From G963701675 sp963701675 (lineage in GTDB: Bacteria; Planctomycetota; Planctomycetia; Gemmatales; Gemmataceae): DNA of 64,000 nt. A program made the translations under genes and the position numbers. The DNA lies in NCBI GenBank assembly GCA_963701675.1, contig OY969623.1, positions 1,860,001-1,924,000 of the forward strand. The letters run 5' to 3'. Below the pieces are notes generated by a model, which ran no database searches, was not told the DNA's origin, and was given only the letters and a program-made list of their open reading frames with translations. Shown piece by piece: positions 17,901 to 26,598 of this stretch (positions within the stretch are counted from its first letter, which is position 1; every line of letters starts with the position of its first letter).

Positions 17901-18508
17901 CTTGGCACTACTGACTGGGAGCCGCCGGGGCCGCTCGATGGGATGTTCTCAGAAGGCAAGGTGTTATGGACTTCTAGGTTGGGTATAACGGGTATAGTGA
18001 GCCGACCGATCGATGGATTGCCCAGCCAATGAACGATATTAACTGGCGATGTGGACACGTTTTCATGGTTGTGTGTGTCATTCGCGATCTCCAAGTTCGG
18101 CAATAGTTGGATGCAATCGCGAGGCTGCGCACCCGCAAGGAGCTCCGTAGTTCGGTTTGCGCGCTGGTGAGGAGGCCGCGACGACGATCGTTCCAACGAT
18201 GCAATTGAGTCTGGCGTGGCGCAGTCTAGCTCCGTTGCGACTACGGCGAGCTGAAGACTGTCCACTCCGATGTCCATTACAGGCGACGCGTTGCCTGGCG
18301 GGAGGCGCTTTTCTAAGCACTCCAACCGTGGTTGATGAAATAACAGGCCGCACCGTGACCTGCGCAGTCGAAGATGGACGCATGAGTAGGACTCCTTGTT
18401 TCGATCCACAGGTTGGCTTATCCGATCTCGCGGCTGCCGGGCCGCTCTACTATCTAAATCAGGTTTCTCAAGGAAAAGCGGAACCGATTTAGCGGATTTT
18501 TGAGTCAT
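14978..18508 (-). CDS. LExLE-motif surface protein with propeller and transglutaminase-like C-terminal domain
   Basis: A 1,176-codon frame. Near residue 62 it carries LECLEKRLPPG, the short N-terminal motif shared by several proteins here. Residues of about 270-690 are repeats of a beta-propeller type (GVYVVGTTNDDQSAFITKFD, DIFVAGRIHDP), paralogous to the divergent neighbour at 18798. Residues of about 880-1170 resemble a transglutaminase-like fold: Cys in AAQGACKAWAQLFSETLK, and His and Asp in DHFVVKYDNKIYDPSYG. Between the Cys and the His lie three Gly/Asp-rich repeats (PGNNSKLDTPKGGDD, TGADGICNSKVEG, PGDNKTLDSPAKGDD) that may bind calcium. Start is uncertain: AAGGAG precedes an ATG at 18383 in another frame, so the true N terminus may be shorter with a frameshift. 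Likely exported (inference). Confidence 0.85.
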   Translation of the reverse strand: MTQKSAKSVPLFLEKPDLDSRAARQPRDRISQPVDRNKESYSCVHLRLRRSRCGLLFHQPRLECLEKRLPPGNASPVMDIGVDSLQLAVVATELDCATPDSIASLERSSSRPPHQRANRTTELLAGAQPRDCIQLLPNLEIANDTHNHENVSTSPVNIVHWLGNPSIGRLTIPVIPNLEVHNTLPSENIPSSGPGGSQSVVPSTSRPSLSERVQSTDHAGTPDWSKQTNSIDSEADLQRTTAHNFELSAMNRVAVNLERAALPNLHRQECRPVPGTKEFSPYFHTYSGNTGSDTVLAVATGKGPNLGKSYAGGYHGSDGYITRYNAVGGCEVTATISDPAGVRITAIAVNNQGVYVVGTTNDDQSAFITKFDGNLDSPSTVAFAAPVDGTIRLSGMGISPNATAPDIFVAGRIHDPAFGLSYNTALEMSLDKTLATVRYANAVDFGADAELNSVDADRAHNAYFGGRFRDATIGDSPLTYRLNNDGLTLKWASLWTYDSSANLDLRVSVGGAKFLGGTTAASGIYYSATMGWQESLGVNPGSVTMLALKLNPIDGTFNGTTEYAFVFYSGDLNDLGGTDVTVDRNGDAYLSAYRGDPEDHDGRVFKMELATLTTTDQQNYGGAGYDDAIHSVDLVSTSPLSDLLYGGSTQTPSASATPPISSGACDPEYDGAQDGFVALAAQNGAKPPQNILTDVSFSGDKYFEVREDDGTGKYGAPHYKDNNLDGDADDEKDRKFPVAYTRDTTMKVTAKIATANPGGAVQVRADGPGNLDLPATAAAFANGVVTLPETALANKLPNTIKFYDTFDLVWEVSLDGGTTWKNVGTSRNRIYVTLADPSASPLYETVLDIGGRNAKEKDKVADAVAEIWKDFLNPIPGVKRKPVNGHNKADGAEMKFRPPQNDVCISMEDMLKEDAAQGACKAWAQLFSETLKAQGIDGAKILKVEADATVTNNAKGLLVKNWKFVQSIGTGPNGRRDTPTKEDDKHFMEMDKGAPEELCVTPGNNSKLDTPKGGDDEVVNNLFINTGADGICNSKVEGEVDDEQVIPVGNGAPNFPAIRPGDNKTLDSPAKGDDTVKDGLYAGVPGLGDFPYRASLDVFPEEGIPGQGFKDPFSKLPDHFVVKYDNKIYDPSYGTGPFDKESDHENAAIDGIRNAFGSIKKQNAAVQELKYSEVPS

Positions 18509-18797
18509 GGTCGCCGACGATCGAGGACCTTACGAAGCGTGTTGCAGCCGGAGGTCGCGCAATAAGGCGGTTTGGATTCTTTTTTGGCAGCGAGTTCCGG
18601 TTTTCGGGTGAATTCCTGATTCATAGATAGTGGCCGATCGTGGAGAGTCGTGACGCCGATGCTAAGGAGCCTCGACACGCCCCGATTTGCCGCATCTAAA
18701 TCGCATTAAGCATCACTGATGAGTTCTCCAATGCCCCGTGCGTTCGGGGTATGCGCGTGGGAACCGTCGAGACCTTAGCTCAATTATGGAGGGTGCC

Positions 18798-20630
18798 ATG
18801 AGACGGTCGAAATCGAATCTGGTGCGTTGCAATCTGGGAAACTACATGCGTTCCCTTCGCCCGCGGCTGGAGGCACTGGAAGTGCGAGCGCAGCCAGGAT
18901 CCGTTCTCCTGAATGCCGTCGACATGTTGGTTCTGGCGGACGTGCCGTCCTGTGCCGAAGTGCCTTTGGTCGATGCCAGCCTGTCGAGTGAAAGACGGCT
19001 ATACGACGACGACGCCCATCACTTCTCGTCGGCTCAATCGCCGGCCTACCTCGAGACGATGGCTCAGGACACAGTGATCGCTTCCAGATCGCTGTCGTCA
19101 ACAGATGCTAGCAGTGAGCCAATTGCAACAAGTTCTTTGCAGGGCATGTCAGCACAACCGAACCAGCGAGTGGTCAGTCCGGTGTTTTTCGCCCCGATGG
19201 TCACCCGTGAGGCAAGGGGCTCCGCCATCACGCAGCCGGGCGCACAATCGACAATGGCATCTCGTGCGCACGCCGTCTTGCAGAAAGCGCCGGTCCAGCA
19301 AAAGGCCGTCCAGGCCACGTTCAACCCGCTAACGCTCCAGTCGAAGCCGTTCGATCCTGCCCGAATCCAACGGCATGAATGCGACGGTGGTGGGACGAAA
19401 GCTGCGATTTATAACACCTACGAGGGAAGCGACAGCATCTACGATGTCAACTACTCGGTTGCCGCTGGCAAGGGAGCGGGCAACATCGGAAAGGCTTATT
19501 CAACCGGCTTTCACGCCGGAGGGACAATTCAGCGCTACGGAGTTGGCGGCGGCTGCGAAGTTGGTGTTACCCTGACCGATCCGGGCAACGCGGTCGGCGT
19601 GCTCGATATCGCCATCAATACACAGGGCGTCTACGTCGTGGCTAGCGTCAATGAGGAAGAGGATTCCAGCGGCGATCATATTGAAGGATGGCTTCTCCGA
19701 TTCGACGCCGATCTGAATTTCATTGCCGGAACAACGTACGTCGCGCCGGTCGGCGGTGAAATCTTCTTCAGCAGCGTTGCCTTGAGTCCCAACGCGGCGA
19801 TTCCCGATGTCTTTGTCTCTGGCGCAATTCTTGATCCATCCGTAACGTCGTACGAAAACACGTTTGTTGCCTCCCACGACACTAGCTTGGCCACAACCCG
19901 GTATGCCGTCTACGCCGACTTCAGCGATGCGAGTATTGGTTGGTCGATTGAAGCGGATCGAGCACGTAACGCTTTTATCGGCGGTGCCGTGGTCAACTTC
20001 GGGGCTATCGAAAACGTGACGTGGAGGCTCGACAGCCTAGCCACGGGCATTGCGTGGGCGAACACCCTGATTTATGACGCCGTCACGCCTTATGACGTCA
20101 AAGCAGGGATGTTTGGCACGAAGTTTCTTGGCGGCAGCTCCGCCGGCGGAGGTCTGTATACCACCGGGATCCTGCCGAGCAACACCTTAAACCCCGGTAG
20201 TACGTCAGAGGGACTGTACGCTAATCTCATTGTTGCCAAATGGAATCCGACGGATGGGTCCTTGTTCTACGGCTGGATTTGGTCCGCCACCGGTTTTGAC
20301 TACGCAGGCGGGGACATCGTCGCGGACCGCGACGGCTATGCGTATGTAGGCGGCTATATTGGGGATGATACGGACCGCGACGCCACGCTCGACAAGTTCA
20401 ACCCCGTGGCGGATACGATTGTAAACTACGACTTCGTGGGCGGGATCGGCACGCAGGATATTGGCCGCGCTGTCGATTTGGTTACGACATCTCCGGGCGC
20501 CGACCTTCTTATTGTCGGCAAGACCGAAACGGCAAGTGGCATGATGTATCCGACCCCGAGCGGATGCAAGGCGACGTCACCCGGCCTTGACGGCTTCGTC
20601 ATGAAGGACATGCAGCCACTGCCGTTCTAG
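18798..20630 (+). CDS. LExLE-motif surface protein with propeller-like repeats
   Basis: The start is ATG 18798, with GGAGGG at 18788-18793; an upstream in-frame ATG at 18786 is less well placed. The N terminus is basic, then RLEALEVRAQPGSVLLN, the planctomycete motif that also opens four other proteins in this window. A low-complexity Ser/Ala-rich linker reaches about residue 190. Repeats with alternating VAxGxGxxNIGKAYSTGFHA, GVYVVASVNEEED and DVFVSGAILDP segments follow. This region is clearly paralogous to the middle of the divergent gene at 14978-18508 but lacks its transglutaminase-like end. Secretion or surface location is inferred; no enzymatic motif is visible. Confidence 0.88.
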   Translation: MRRSKSNLVRCNLGNYMRSLRPRLEALEVRAQPGSVLLNAVDMLVLADVPSCAEVPLVDASLSSERRLYDDDAHHFSSAQSPAYLETMAQDTVIASRSLSSTDASSEPIATSSLQGMSAQPNQRVVSPVFFAPMVTREARGSAITQPGAQSTMASRAHAVLQKAPVQQKAVQATFNPLTLQSKPFDPARIQRHECDGGGTKAAIYNTYEGSDSIYDVNYSVAAGKGAGNIGKAYSTGFHAGGTIQRYGVGGGCEVGVTLTDPGNAVGVLDIAINTQGVYVVASVNEEEDSSGDHIEGWLLRFDADLNFIAGTTYVAPVGGEIFFSSVALSPNAAIPDVFVSGAILDPSVTSYENTFVASHDTSLATTRYAVYADFSDASIGWSIEADRARNAFIGGAVVNFGAIENVTWRLDSLATGIAWANTLIYDAVTPYDVKAGMFGTKFLGGSSAGGGLYTTGILPSNTLNPGSTSEGLYANLIVAKWNPTDGSLFYGWIWSATGFDYAGGDIVADRDGYAYVGGYIGDDTDRDATLDKFNPVADTIVNYDFVGGIGTQDIGRAVDLVTTSPGADLLIVGKTETASGMMYPTPSGCKATSPGLDGFVMKDMQPLPF

Positions 20631-20664
20631 GTTTGTCGCACGAATTGGACTCATTTCGAAAGAG

Positions 20665-20698
20665 AGGCCGCCGCGTCGCCCGGCGGCCTTTACTTTTT
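20665..20698. terminator. Rho-independent terminator between convergent genes
   Basis: GGCCGCCG (20666-20673) pairs perfectly with CGGCGGCC (20681-20688) across a 7-base loop, followed by TTTACTTTTT on the plus strand. It sits 35 bp after the plus-strand stop and overlaps the end of the minus-strand kinase gene. It should mainly terminate the plus-strand gene. Confidence 0.85.
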
Positions 20699-23683
20699 CA
20701 TTGGCGCGGAGGCCGAAGGGCGTTTGGCGCGCCATTCGTCCGCCTTGTCGGACTTTCCCCAACGCTCGTAAAGGTCAACGATGGCTTTCCAAGCTTCACC
20801 GATGACAGGCTTAGCCTCGGTACGCATCAGACTTTCGCGAGCCGTAAGTCCTTCGAAGGCGCCGAGCAGCACAGGTTCCGCTTCCTCATACTTAGCCTGG
20901 TCGGACAGGCTGATGCCCAACAGCATCTGCACATTTAGGTGTCGCCACTGACCGGGTTCTTCGGTCTTGAAATGTGTCAGCGACTCCCGAAAACAAAGCT
21001 CCGCCTCAGCAGGATTGTCCTTGAGTAAATTCGACCCCAGACCGAGCAACGTCGTCGCCAATTCGGGGCATTCGGCGGCAGGCTTGAGACGCTGGACTTC
21101 CAGTGCCTCGCGATAGAGAGCGCGCGAATCGGCACGCCGCCCGGCAGTCCGATACCAGGCTGCCAGATCGTTCATCGTATAGATCGTTTCGAGGTGGTCG
21201 GGACCGAGCTTGAGTTTTCTGATCCGTAGGACTTCCTCGAAAAGCGCCAATCCCTCTTGCATTCGCCCCGTTTCCACGTACGCCGCGGCAAGATTATGCC
21301 CTGCTTGCAGGGTCCAAGGATGCTCTCCTCCGAGCTTAGCCGTCACCGTCTGGTACACTTCCTGATGAACGGGGATAGCCTCCGATGCCCGGTTGGCCTC
21401 ACCGTAGGCCGTTGCCAAATTATTCAGTGTGGAAACAGTATCGTCATGGTCAGGCCCCTGTCGCCGTTTGCGTATCAGAGCGACCTTTTCGTAGAGCGAA
21501 ATACCATCCTGCACCCGTCTGGCTTGCAGGTATCCGCCGGCAAGGTTTTCTATCGAATTGAGCGTATCAACGTGCTCGGCGCCTAGTGTTGCTTCGCGCC
21601 GCCGAAATGTTTCCTCCAAGAGCGGCAAGGCCTGCTTTACGCGACCTGCGTTACGATAGGCCCGCCCAAGCTTGTGCATCGAATCGAGCGTAGCGGGATC
21701 GTTAGGTCCGTGCACATCTTCCCGAAGCGAGCGGGCTCGTTCCAGCACTTCAGCGGCTCGCGCCGGCAACCCGAGGCCTAGAAATGTGTCGCCGAGTGCG
21801 TGAAGTAACCGAGCCTTGGTCGCCGGGCTGTGTGATGTGTCATCGTTTAGTTGGGTAACGGCCTTCTCGAGGATTGCGACAACCTTTACGTCTTTACCCT
21901 CAACGTACGGGTGCGGGCTTCGGAAGGCCGTGACGAGAAAGTCCGCTACGGCTTCGGCCTCCGAGCGCGCTTGCTGGGTCTTGGCTTCCGAAGCTTGTGC
22001 CGCTTCTCGCTGCTTCTCTTCTTCCAGCCGCGCCCTCTGCTCGCTCTTCCGGGAGGCGTCTAGCCAGATCGCGGCGCCGCTCAGCGCAACCACCGTGGCG
22101 ATTAGCGTCGTGATCATCCCCGCCTGTGCCGGCTTTCGTCGGCACCAACGCCATGTTCGTTCCATCCGTCCGGCTGGACGCGCGGTGACGGGTTCTCCGG
22201 CAAGCCAACGGCGCAACTCTGCCGCCAAGTCCCCGGCGCTCTGGTAGCGCCGCGCCGGCTCTTTCGCCAGACATTTGAGGGTTATCGTCTCCAAATCACG
22301 CGGAATCTTGTCATTCAGGCGCCGCGGCGGAATCGGTTCCTCTTCCAACACCTGCTGCAAAACCATCCGCGTAACGCCGCGAAACGGCAATTCACCCGTC
22401 AGCATTTCGTACAGCATTACGCTCAGGCTGTAGATATCGCTCCGGCCATCCACGGAATGCGGATCGCGCATCTGTTCCGGACTCATATATGCCGGCGTGC
22501 CGAGGACTTGGCCTTCGATCGTCATAGTGACTTCGCCCGCATCTCGCTTGGCGAGGCCGAAGTCGGTGATCCGAGGCACGGCATCGCTAAGCCGGGAGCC
22601 TTCCATCATCGCGAAGCCACCACTCCCTTCCCGCTCGCGGCTAAACGAAAGCATTACATTCGACGGTTTCAAATCGCGATGCACTACCCCACGTTCATGC
22701 GCAAAGCGGAGCGCATCCGCGACTTGGGCAGCGATTTCTGCAGCCTCGCGAAAGGCGATGCGATTTTGCTTGAGCCAATCTGCTAAGCTTACCCCATGGA
22801 TCAGGTCAGCGACGAGAAAGACCGTGTCGCTGTCCCGGCCGACGTCGTGAACCGCGACAACGCCCGGATGCTGGAGCTGCGCCGAGGAGCGAGCTTCGCG
22901 AAGAAACCGCTCCTCCTGCGCCGGCGAATCGAATCTTCCATGACGAGGCAGCTTCACCGCAACTTCGCGGCCTAACTCCGTATCGAGAGCGCGCCAGACC
23001 GTTCCGAAGGCGCCCGCCCCGAGTTCGCTGATGAGTTCGTAACGGCCGACACGCCGCTTGCCTGTACCACGGTCGTCCGGACCAATCAATTGTAGAGTCA
23101 CCTTACTGCCGCACGATGGGCATGTCATGCTTAAGGTCGTCTGAGCCGTCGAGATTGGCTGGTTGCAGGAAGGACAAGGAATCGTCACCAGTCGAGGCGG
23201 CGCGGCCTCGCCGGTTCCACGTTGCTCCGCGGCTAGATCCATGTCTATCGCAGGCAATAACTCCGCCAGCGCGTCCTTTACCGCTGGAAATCTCGAAAAG
23301 TACTCGGCGTGGGCTGGCTTGTCGCCCCAACGATGCCTGACTCGGTATTCCTCCGCTATGCAGTCCGCGCCCAAATCTTCGGAGGCGCCAAATTGCGTGA
23401 ATCGGGACAGGTAGTCTTCCAAATAGGGTCTATGCGGAAAGTCCGCACCTTTATCATCATAATTGACTGTAGGTGCCGCGGTTTGATACGCCGCGCGCCG
23501 CCAGCGATACTCCAGGTCGATGCGAATGAGTTCAACCAAAGCGGTTAGTTCGGGTTCCGTGCTGAATTGAATGAGGTATGCGTTGATCGAAGGGGGCACC
23601 GTATTCTTGTGCCAAGCTGAGTCGAATGCCTCCAAGAGTCGGTCAAGGTCCTTTCGAATTGGCGTGGCACTTGTAAATGGCAA
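20690..23683 (-). CDS. Transmembrane Ser/Thr protein kinase with zinc ribbon and TPR repeats
   Basis: A 997-residue Hanks-type kinase. Residues 1-165 form a helical region typical of planctomycete kinases. Two CPSC pairs (170-173, 188-191) form a zinc-ribbon-like element. The kinase domain spans about 215-480: glycine loop GAGAFG 222-227, Lys244, catalytic HRDLKPSN 335-342, DFG 374-376, APE-equivalent SPEQ. A membrane segment lies near 525-550 (ITTLIATVVALSGAAIW), followed by a Glu/Lys-rich coil and about eight kinesin-light-chain-type TPR units (LGPDHLETIYTMNDLAAWYR). All key catalytic residues are present. The ECF sigma gene lies 31 bp upstream on the same strand, so the pair is probably one operon. 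Substrate unknown. Confidence 0.96.
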   Translation of the reverse strand: MPFTSATPIRKDLDRLLEAFDSAWHKNTVPPSINAYLIQFSTEPELTALVELIRIDLEYRWRRAAYQTAAPTVNYDDKGADFPHRPYLEDYLSRFTQFGASEDLGADCIAEEYRVRHRWGDKPAHAEYFSRFPAVKDALAELLPAIDMDLAAEQRGTGEAAPPRLVTIPCPSCNQPISTAQTTLSMTCPSCGSKVTLQLIGPDDRGTGKRRVGRYELISELGAGAFGTVWRALDTELGREVAVKLPRHGRFDSPAQEERFLREARSSAQLQHPGVVAVHDVGRDSDTVFLVADLIHGVSLADWLKQNRIAFREAAEIAAQVADALRFAHERGVVHRDLKPSNVMLSFSREREGSGGFAMMEGSRLSDAVPRITDFGLAKRDAGEVTMTIEGQVLGTPAYMSPEQMRDPHSVDGRSDIYSLSVMLYEMLTGELPFRGVTRMVLQQVLEEEPIPPRRLNDKIPRDLETITLKCLAKEPARRYQSAGDLAAELRRWLAGEPVTARPAGRMERTWRWCRRKPAQAGMITTLIATVVALSGAAIWLDASRKSEQRARLEEEKQREAAQASEAKTQQARSEAEAVADFLVTAFRSPHPYVEGKDVKVVAILEKAVTQLNDDTSHSPATKARLLHALGDTFLGLGLPARAAEVLERARSLREDVHGPNDPATLDSMHKLGRAYRNAGRVKQALPLLEETFRRREATLGAEHVDTLNSIENLAGGYLQARRVQDGISLYEKVALIRKRRQGPDHDDTVSTLNNLATAYGEANRASEAIPVHQEVYQTVTAKLGGEHPWTLQAGHNLAAAYVETGRMQEGLALFEEVLRIRKLKLGPDHLETIYTMNDLAAWYRTAGRRADSRALYREALEVQRLKPAAECPELATTLLGLGSNLLKDNPAEAELCFRESLTHFKTEEPGQWRHLNVQMLLGISLSDQAKYEEAEPVLLGAFEGLTARESLMRTEAKPVIGEAWKAIVDLYERWGKSDKADEWRAKRPSASAPMKK

Positions 23684-23714
23684 GTTCAGTGAACATAACT
23701 AGCTCTTACGGGGA

Positions 23715-24311
23715 TCAGGCAATAGCAAATGCCTCGCAGCGCTGTTTTAAGCGCAGCTTTAGTTGTTCCATGACCCGTCTAACGAATCGTTCCGAGCAAT
23801 CCACGGCCTCGGCAATTGCTTCGAATGTGTGACCTTGGAGGCGCATTTCTACCATCCGCTGCTGATTTGGCGAGAAATCCCGCAGCACCGTCTCGAGCTC
23901 ATCTACGACCGCCACCGCTTCCGACGGCGAAGGACTTTGGGCCAAATGATCCACACTGACTCCATGCATGCTATCCGTGCCGGCCGGCGCACGCTCCCGC
24001 GATACCGCACGTTTGGCGGCGGTGTGCATTTCGACCTGCCGCTGCGCCTTGTGGATGGTGATCGCGGCAAGCAGGCTCCAGAGGTCGCCGCTCCGTTCCA
24101 GTACGTACCGGTCCGTAAGGGCGTCGGCAAAAAAGCTTCGATAGGCCGATTGCACAACATCTTCTGGATCTACGCGTGCGGCAAGGGCAGCCGGCAGGTG
24201 ACGCCGCGCCACACGAAGGAGCTCTTGCGTGTAGCGCTCGAACAGTGCCTGCGCTGCAGCCGAGTCACCCTTCCGCCATCGGGCCACCAGCTCGAGTGAA
24301 GACACTTCCAT
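23715..24311 (-). CDS. ECF-type RNA polymerase sigma factor
   Basis: A 198-residue sigma-70-family protein of the planctomycete ECF type. Region 2 is at about residues 10-95 (ALFERYTQELLRVARRHLPA, RVDPEDVVQSAYRSFF), followed by an acidic/Ser linker and region 4 at about 130-190 (LRDFSPNQQRMVEMRLQGHT, FEAIAEAVDCSERFVRRVME), the -35-binding HTH. The ATG at 24311 is the natural start. It directly precedes the TPR kinase gene, a pairing repeated twice more in this window; kinase control of the sigma factor is plausible but inferred. A leftover IS21 end lies about 100 bp upstream, in or near the promoter. Confidence 0.94.
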   Translation of the reverse strand: MEVSSLELVARWRKGDSAAAQALFERYTQELLRVARRHLPAALAARVDPEDVVQSAYRSFFADALTDRYVLERSGDLWSLLAAITIHKAQRQVEMHTAAKRAVSRERAPAGTDSMHGVSVDHLAQSPSPSEAVAVVDELETVLRDFSPNQQRMVEMRLQGHTFEAIAEAVDCSERFVRRVMEQLKLRLKQRCEAFAIA

Positions 24312-24412
24312 TCACGCACCCCACTCTTCTCGCACATATATCGTGGCTTGATGGAACCGATTCTAAGGCCCGTGTCAAGGCGTAGCAAGCATAAAGAAAG
24401 ACCGGCGTTTCT

Positions 24413-24603
24413 CCTCGATCGCTTGACGCATCGTTGCCACATTATCGAAAGCAGTGGTGAGGTTATACAAGATGCCAAACTCCGACGTCGAACGAATCCA
24501 AGACCTAAAACGACTACCCAAGGAGCCGCCACCCTGTACCATAATTGACCATGCGCCTCACTTTTCGACCGCCGAGCGACTAACTTTTGCTCCGCCGTTA
24601 ACA
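24413..24603 (+). mobile_element. Solo right-end remnant of the IS21-type element
   Basis: This stretch repeats the last 190 bp of the IS21 at 10143-10333 with scattered changes. It covers the IstB tail (LDRLTHRCHIIESSGE, then frame-damaged), the CAAGGAGCCGCCACCCTGTA spacer and the terminal repeat ending CCGTTAACA at 24603. The left end and the transposase body are absent. It is a scar of an older insertion of the same or a sister element. Confidence 0.9.
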
Positions 24604-24653
24604 CGCAAAATTGGGAGCAGCTCGCGCCCAACGGCTGCGATGTCGATAGGTCG

Positions 24654-24815
24654 TCAGGTCTCGTGCCTACGCTTCTCGTCGCTCTGCTGGATGTCGAGGA
24701 ACCTACCATACACCTTTTCGCCTTCGTCGATGATGTACTGGCCTTGTTTATCCAGGTACACGGGTCGAGTTACTCCATCTGCGAAGTAGCGATAGCCGAT
24801 GATCTGATCCGCCAT
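24654..24815 (-). CDS. Small conserved-looking hypothetical protein
   Basis: Fifty-three codons from ATG 24815, preceded by GGAGAAGG, which favours this start over an ATG 16 codons upstream. The product (MADQIIGYRYFADGVTRPVY, then a YIIDEGEKVYG segment) has the composition of a small soluble beta-rich protein with a charged tail. I recall similar short proteins in other planctomycetes, but no function is known to me. Confidence 0.6.
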   Translation of the reverse strand: MADQIIGYRYFADGVTRPVYLDKQGQYIIDEGEKVYGRFLDIQQSDEKRRHET

Positions 24816-24921
24816 CCATTGCCTTCTCCACTTTCCGGAACCGAAGTGGACAATCCTAAGCAATTCGAAGCACGCTGCGCGATTTGTGATTATTCAGATG
24901 ACCGCGCCTTCTCACGCGCAT

Positions 24922-25455
24922 TCAGCTTGAGCCCGGGCGCAAAACTTCGTGCCCTTGGAAGACTCCCTCAATCGTGATGTGCGGCCCTTCCGAATTCAAT
25001 CCCAGCGCGTCCCAAGAAAAGTCCAAGACGGCATCGAACGCCAAACCTAGGCGCTTAAGGTCCAGCGAGAATCCCGGCGCGATCACTGCACCATCATGGG
25101 CGCCGCCGACAAGTTCCACTCCCGTCGGATAGATCCATACTTCCCAGAAACCTTCCTCTTCAAAGTATTTCAGTCCAAGCGGCCCCATTTCCCTTTCTGG
25201 CTCGACGCATCCTGATATCTCAGCCAGAAGGTCATCGAGCCAAGCGTCGTCACCGACCGTTGATTGCGACCCATGAAAGAATCGCCGACCAGCTTCGTAA
25301 TATTCCTCGAACTGCTCGCGGTCGCTGCGGAACAATCGCGCGATGTCGTTCTCTCCGAATTGATCCAGCATCGCGGCGTACAAGTGATCCCAAGCATCAT
25401 GCCGATCTTGTTCGACGTCGTTGTAGTCAGGGTGAGCTGGGAGCCCAGATTTCAT
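24922..25455 (-). CDS. Hypothetical acidic protein
   Basis: About 177 residues from ATG 25455; an in-frame TTG at 25473 is an alternative start. The first half is helical and acidic (RHDAWDHLYAAMLDQFGEND, REQFEEYYEAGRRFF). The second half is beta-rich with many aromatics (YFEEEGFWEVWIYPTGVELV, then HITIEGVFQGHEVL). There is no signal peptide, membrane segment or known catalytic motif. It resembles small immunity-like or accessory proteins only in general character, so no function is assigned. Confidence 0.6.
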   Translation of the reverse strand: MKSGLPAHPDYNDVEQDRHDAWDHLYAAMLDQFGENDIARLFRSDREQFEEYYEAGRRFFHGSQSTVGDDAWLDDLLAEISGCVEPEREMGPLGLKYFEEEGFWEVWIYPTGVELVGGAHDGAVIAPGFSLDLKRLGLAFDAVLDFSWDALGLNSEGPHITIEGVFQGHEVLRPGSS

Positions 25456-25770
25456 TAGCCATCTTGGCTTCAATGGCCGCCCCTATGAAAAACGCCTTAG
25501 GTACGGGTTGGATGACGCTGCTGAAGGCGTTTCTTAAGTCCCTTGCCGCAAGCACTGCACGGAACCCAAACGGTGCCGGATCTGGCCATCACGGCGCCCT
25601 CGGAGCTCGTGGTGTCGCCCTCTTAGCTTCTCGTTGCTTCTTAAGGCGTTCAGCTTTGGCCGGCAGGACGTAGATAGTGCTCATGAGTCCTTCAATAATG
25701 GCGAGGCCGTCAGCAAGGTCGTTTACAGAAGGGGTTTCAAGTTCGTGAAGTGCGGTACGGGATCATCCCG
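25456..25770. other. Intergenic region with a possible short minus-strand remnant
   Basis: On the minus strand a coding-looking stretch (ALHELETPSVNDLADGLAII, then STIYVLPAKAERLKKQREAK, stop near 25583) has no proper start and follows a stop codon, so it is probably the tail of a lost gene. Just after the stop of the next gene, CGGGAT and ATCCCG form a short palindrome near 25760. Nothing else is supported. Confidence 0.4.
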
Positions 25771-26478
25771 TCATTCGCACGCTCCAGTGAGAATGGATCC
25801 CGCCACACCGGCGAGCAAAAGAAATGCCTTCTGTGCGTTGGTACAGTTTTGTTGTTGAATGCACCTGACGTAGTAGACGTAGAACACCCCCAGGATGACG
25901 ATAAGACCGGCAAGCTTCCATCCTGGGATGTTGTTGGCAGCGCCGCGATCCTTGCTTTGTCGTAGCCGTACCAAATGCGAAATGTCTGCTCGAAGTCGGT
26001 CTAGGATTGCTGAAGGGCCCTTTCGCGCGTTCTTGGAAACGTCTTTTAGACCACTTAGGATCTCCGCGAGATCACTCGGCTTTATCTCTTCTTCGACCAA
26101 CAACAGGGTCACGTTCCGGCCAAATTCGTCGATGCGCGAGTTCAGCTCGTCTTTCTGTGCACGCGTGAGACTCGGCGTTGATTCGGCGGCGCCGAGACGC
26201 TCGAGGGCTCGTTTCAACGACTCGATGCCGAGAACGTTGTAATTCAGCGAGAGTTCGCGAAGGTCTGCGGCTCTTCCCTGCTGAATGCCCGCGGTGAGGC
26301 AGCGTTCCGCCTGACGCATATTGAGTTCGCAGAGAATAAAGCCCGACACGGCGCCGACGAAGTCGTCGTAGCACATCACCAATGGGCTGTCGCTGTCACA
26401 TCCCAGTACTTGTCTGAAGTTGCTCGCCGCTGTCTCGAAAGTTCGGGCAGCCTGAAGCTCACGAGAGAACTGTTTCAT
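25771..26478 (-). CDS. Hypothetical protein with C-terminal membrane hairpin
   Basis: A 235-residue protein from ATG 26478. The N-terminal 170 residues are helical (KDELNSRIDEFGRNVTLLLV, LAEILSGLKDVSKNARKGPS). Two C-terminal hydrophobic segments follow (WKLAGLIVILGVFYVYYV and AFLLLAGVAGSILTG) separated by a short Cys-containing turn (CIQQQNCTN). It lies 120 bp downstream of the last leader-bearing ORF of the PatA/PatG-like cluster, on the same strand. It could belong to that cluster, for example as a membrane partner, but nothing in the sequence proves this. Confidence 0.65.
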   Translation of the reverse strand: MKQFSRELQAARTFETAASNFRQVLGCDSDSPLVMCYDDFVGAVSGFILCELNMRQAERCLTAGIQQGRAADLRELSLNYNVLGIESLKRALERLGAAESTPSLTRAQKDELNSRIDEFGRNVTLLLVEEEIKPSDLAEILSGLKDVSKNARKGPSAILDRLRADISHLVRLRQSKDRGAANNIPGWKLAGLIVILGVFYVYYVRCIQQQNCTNAQKAFLLLAGVAGSILTGACE

Positions 26479-26598
26479 TTTTCGAGTTTTCCCTTTCGCC
26501 TAATTCAGATAAAAGTTGCGACCCGCTCAGGTCTCAATCACGGTCCGCTCGATAGCGGGATTCGGCGCCATTAGGACACGTGCCTCAGACCTGAATAG

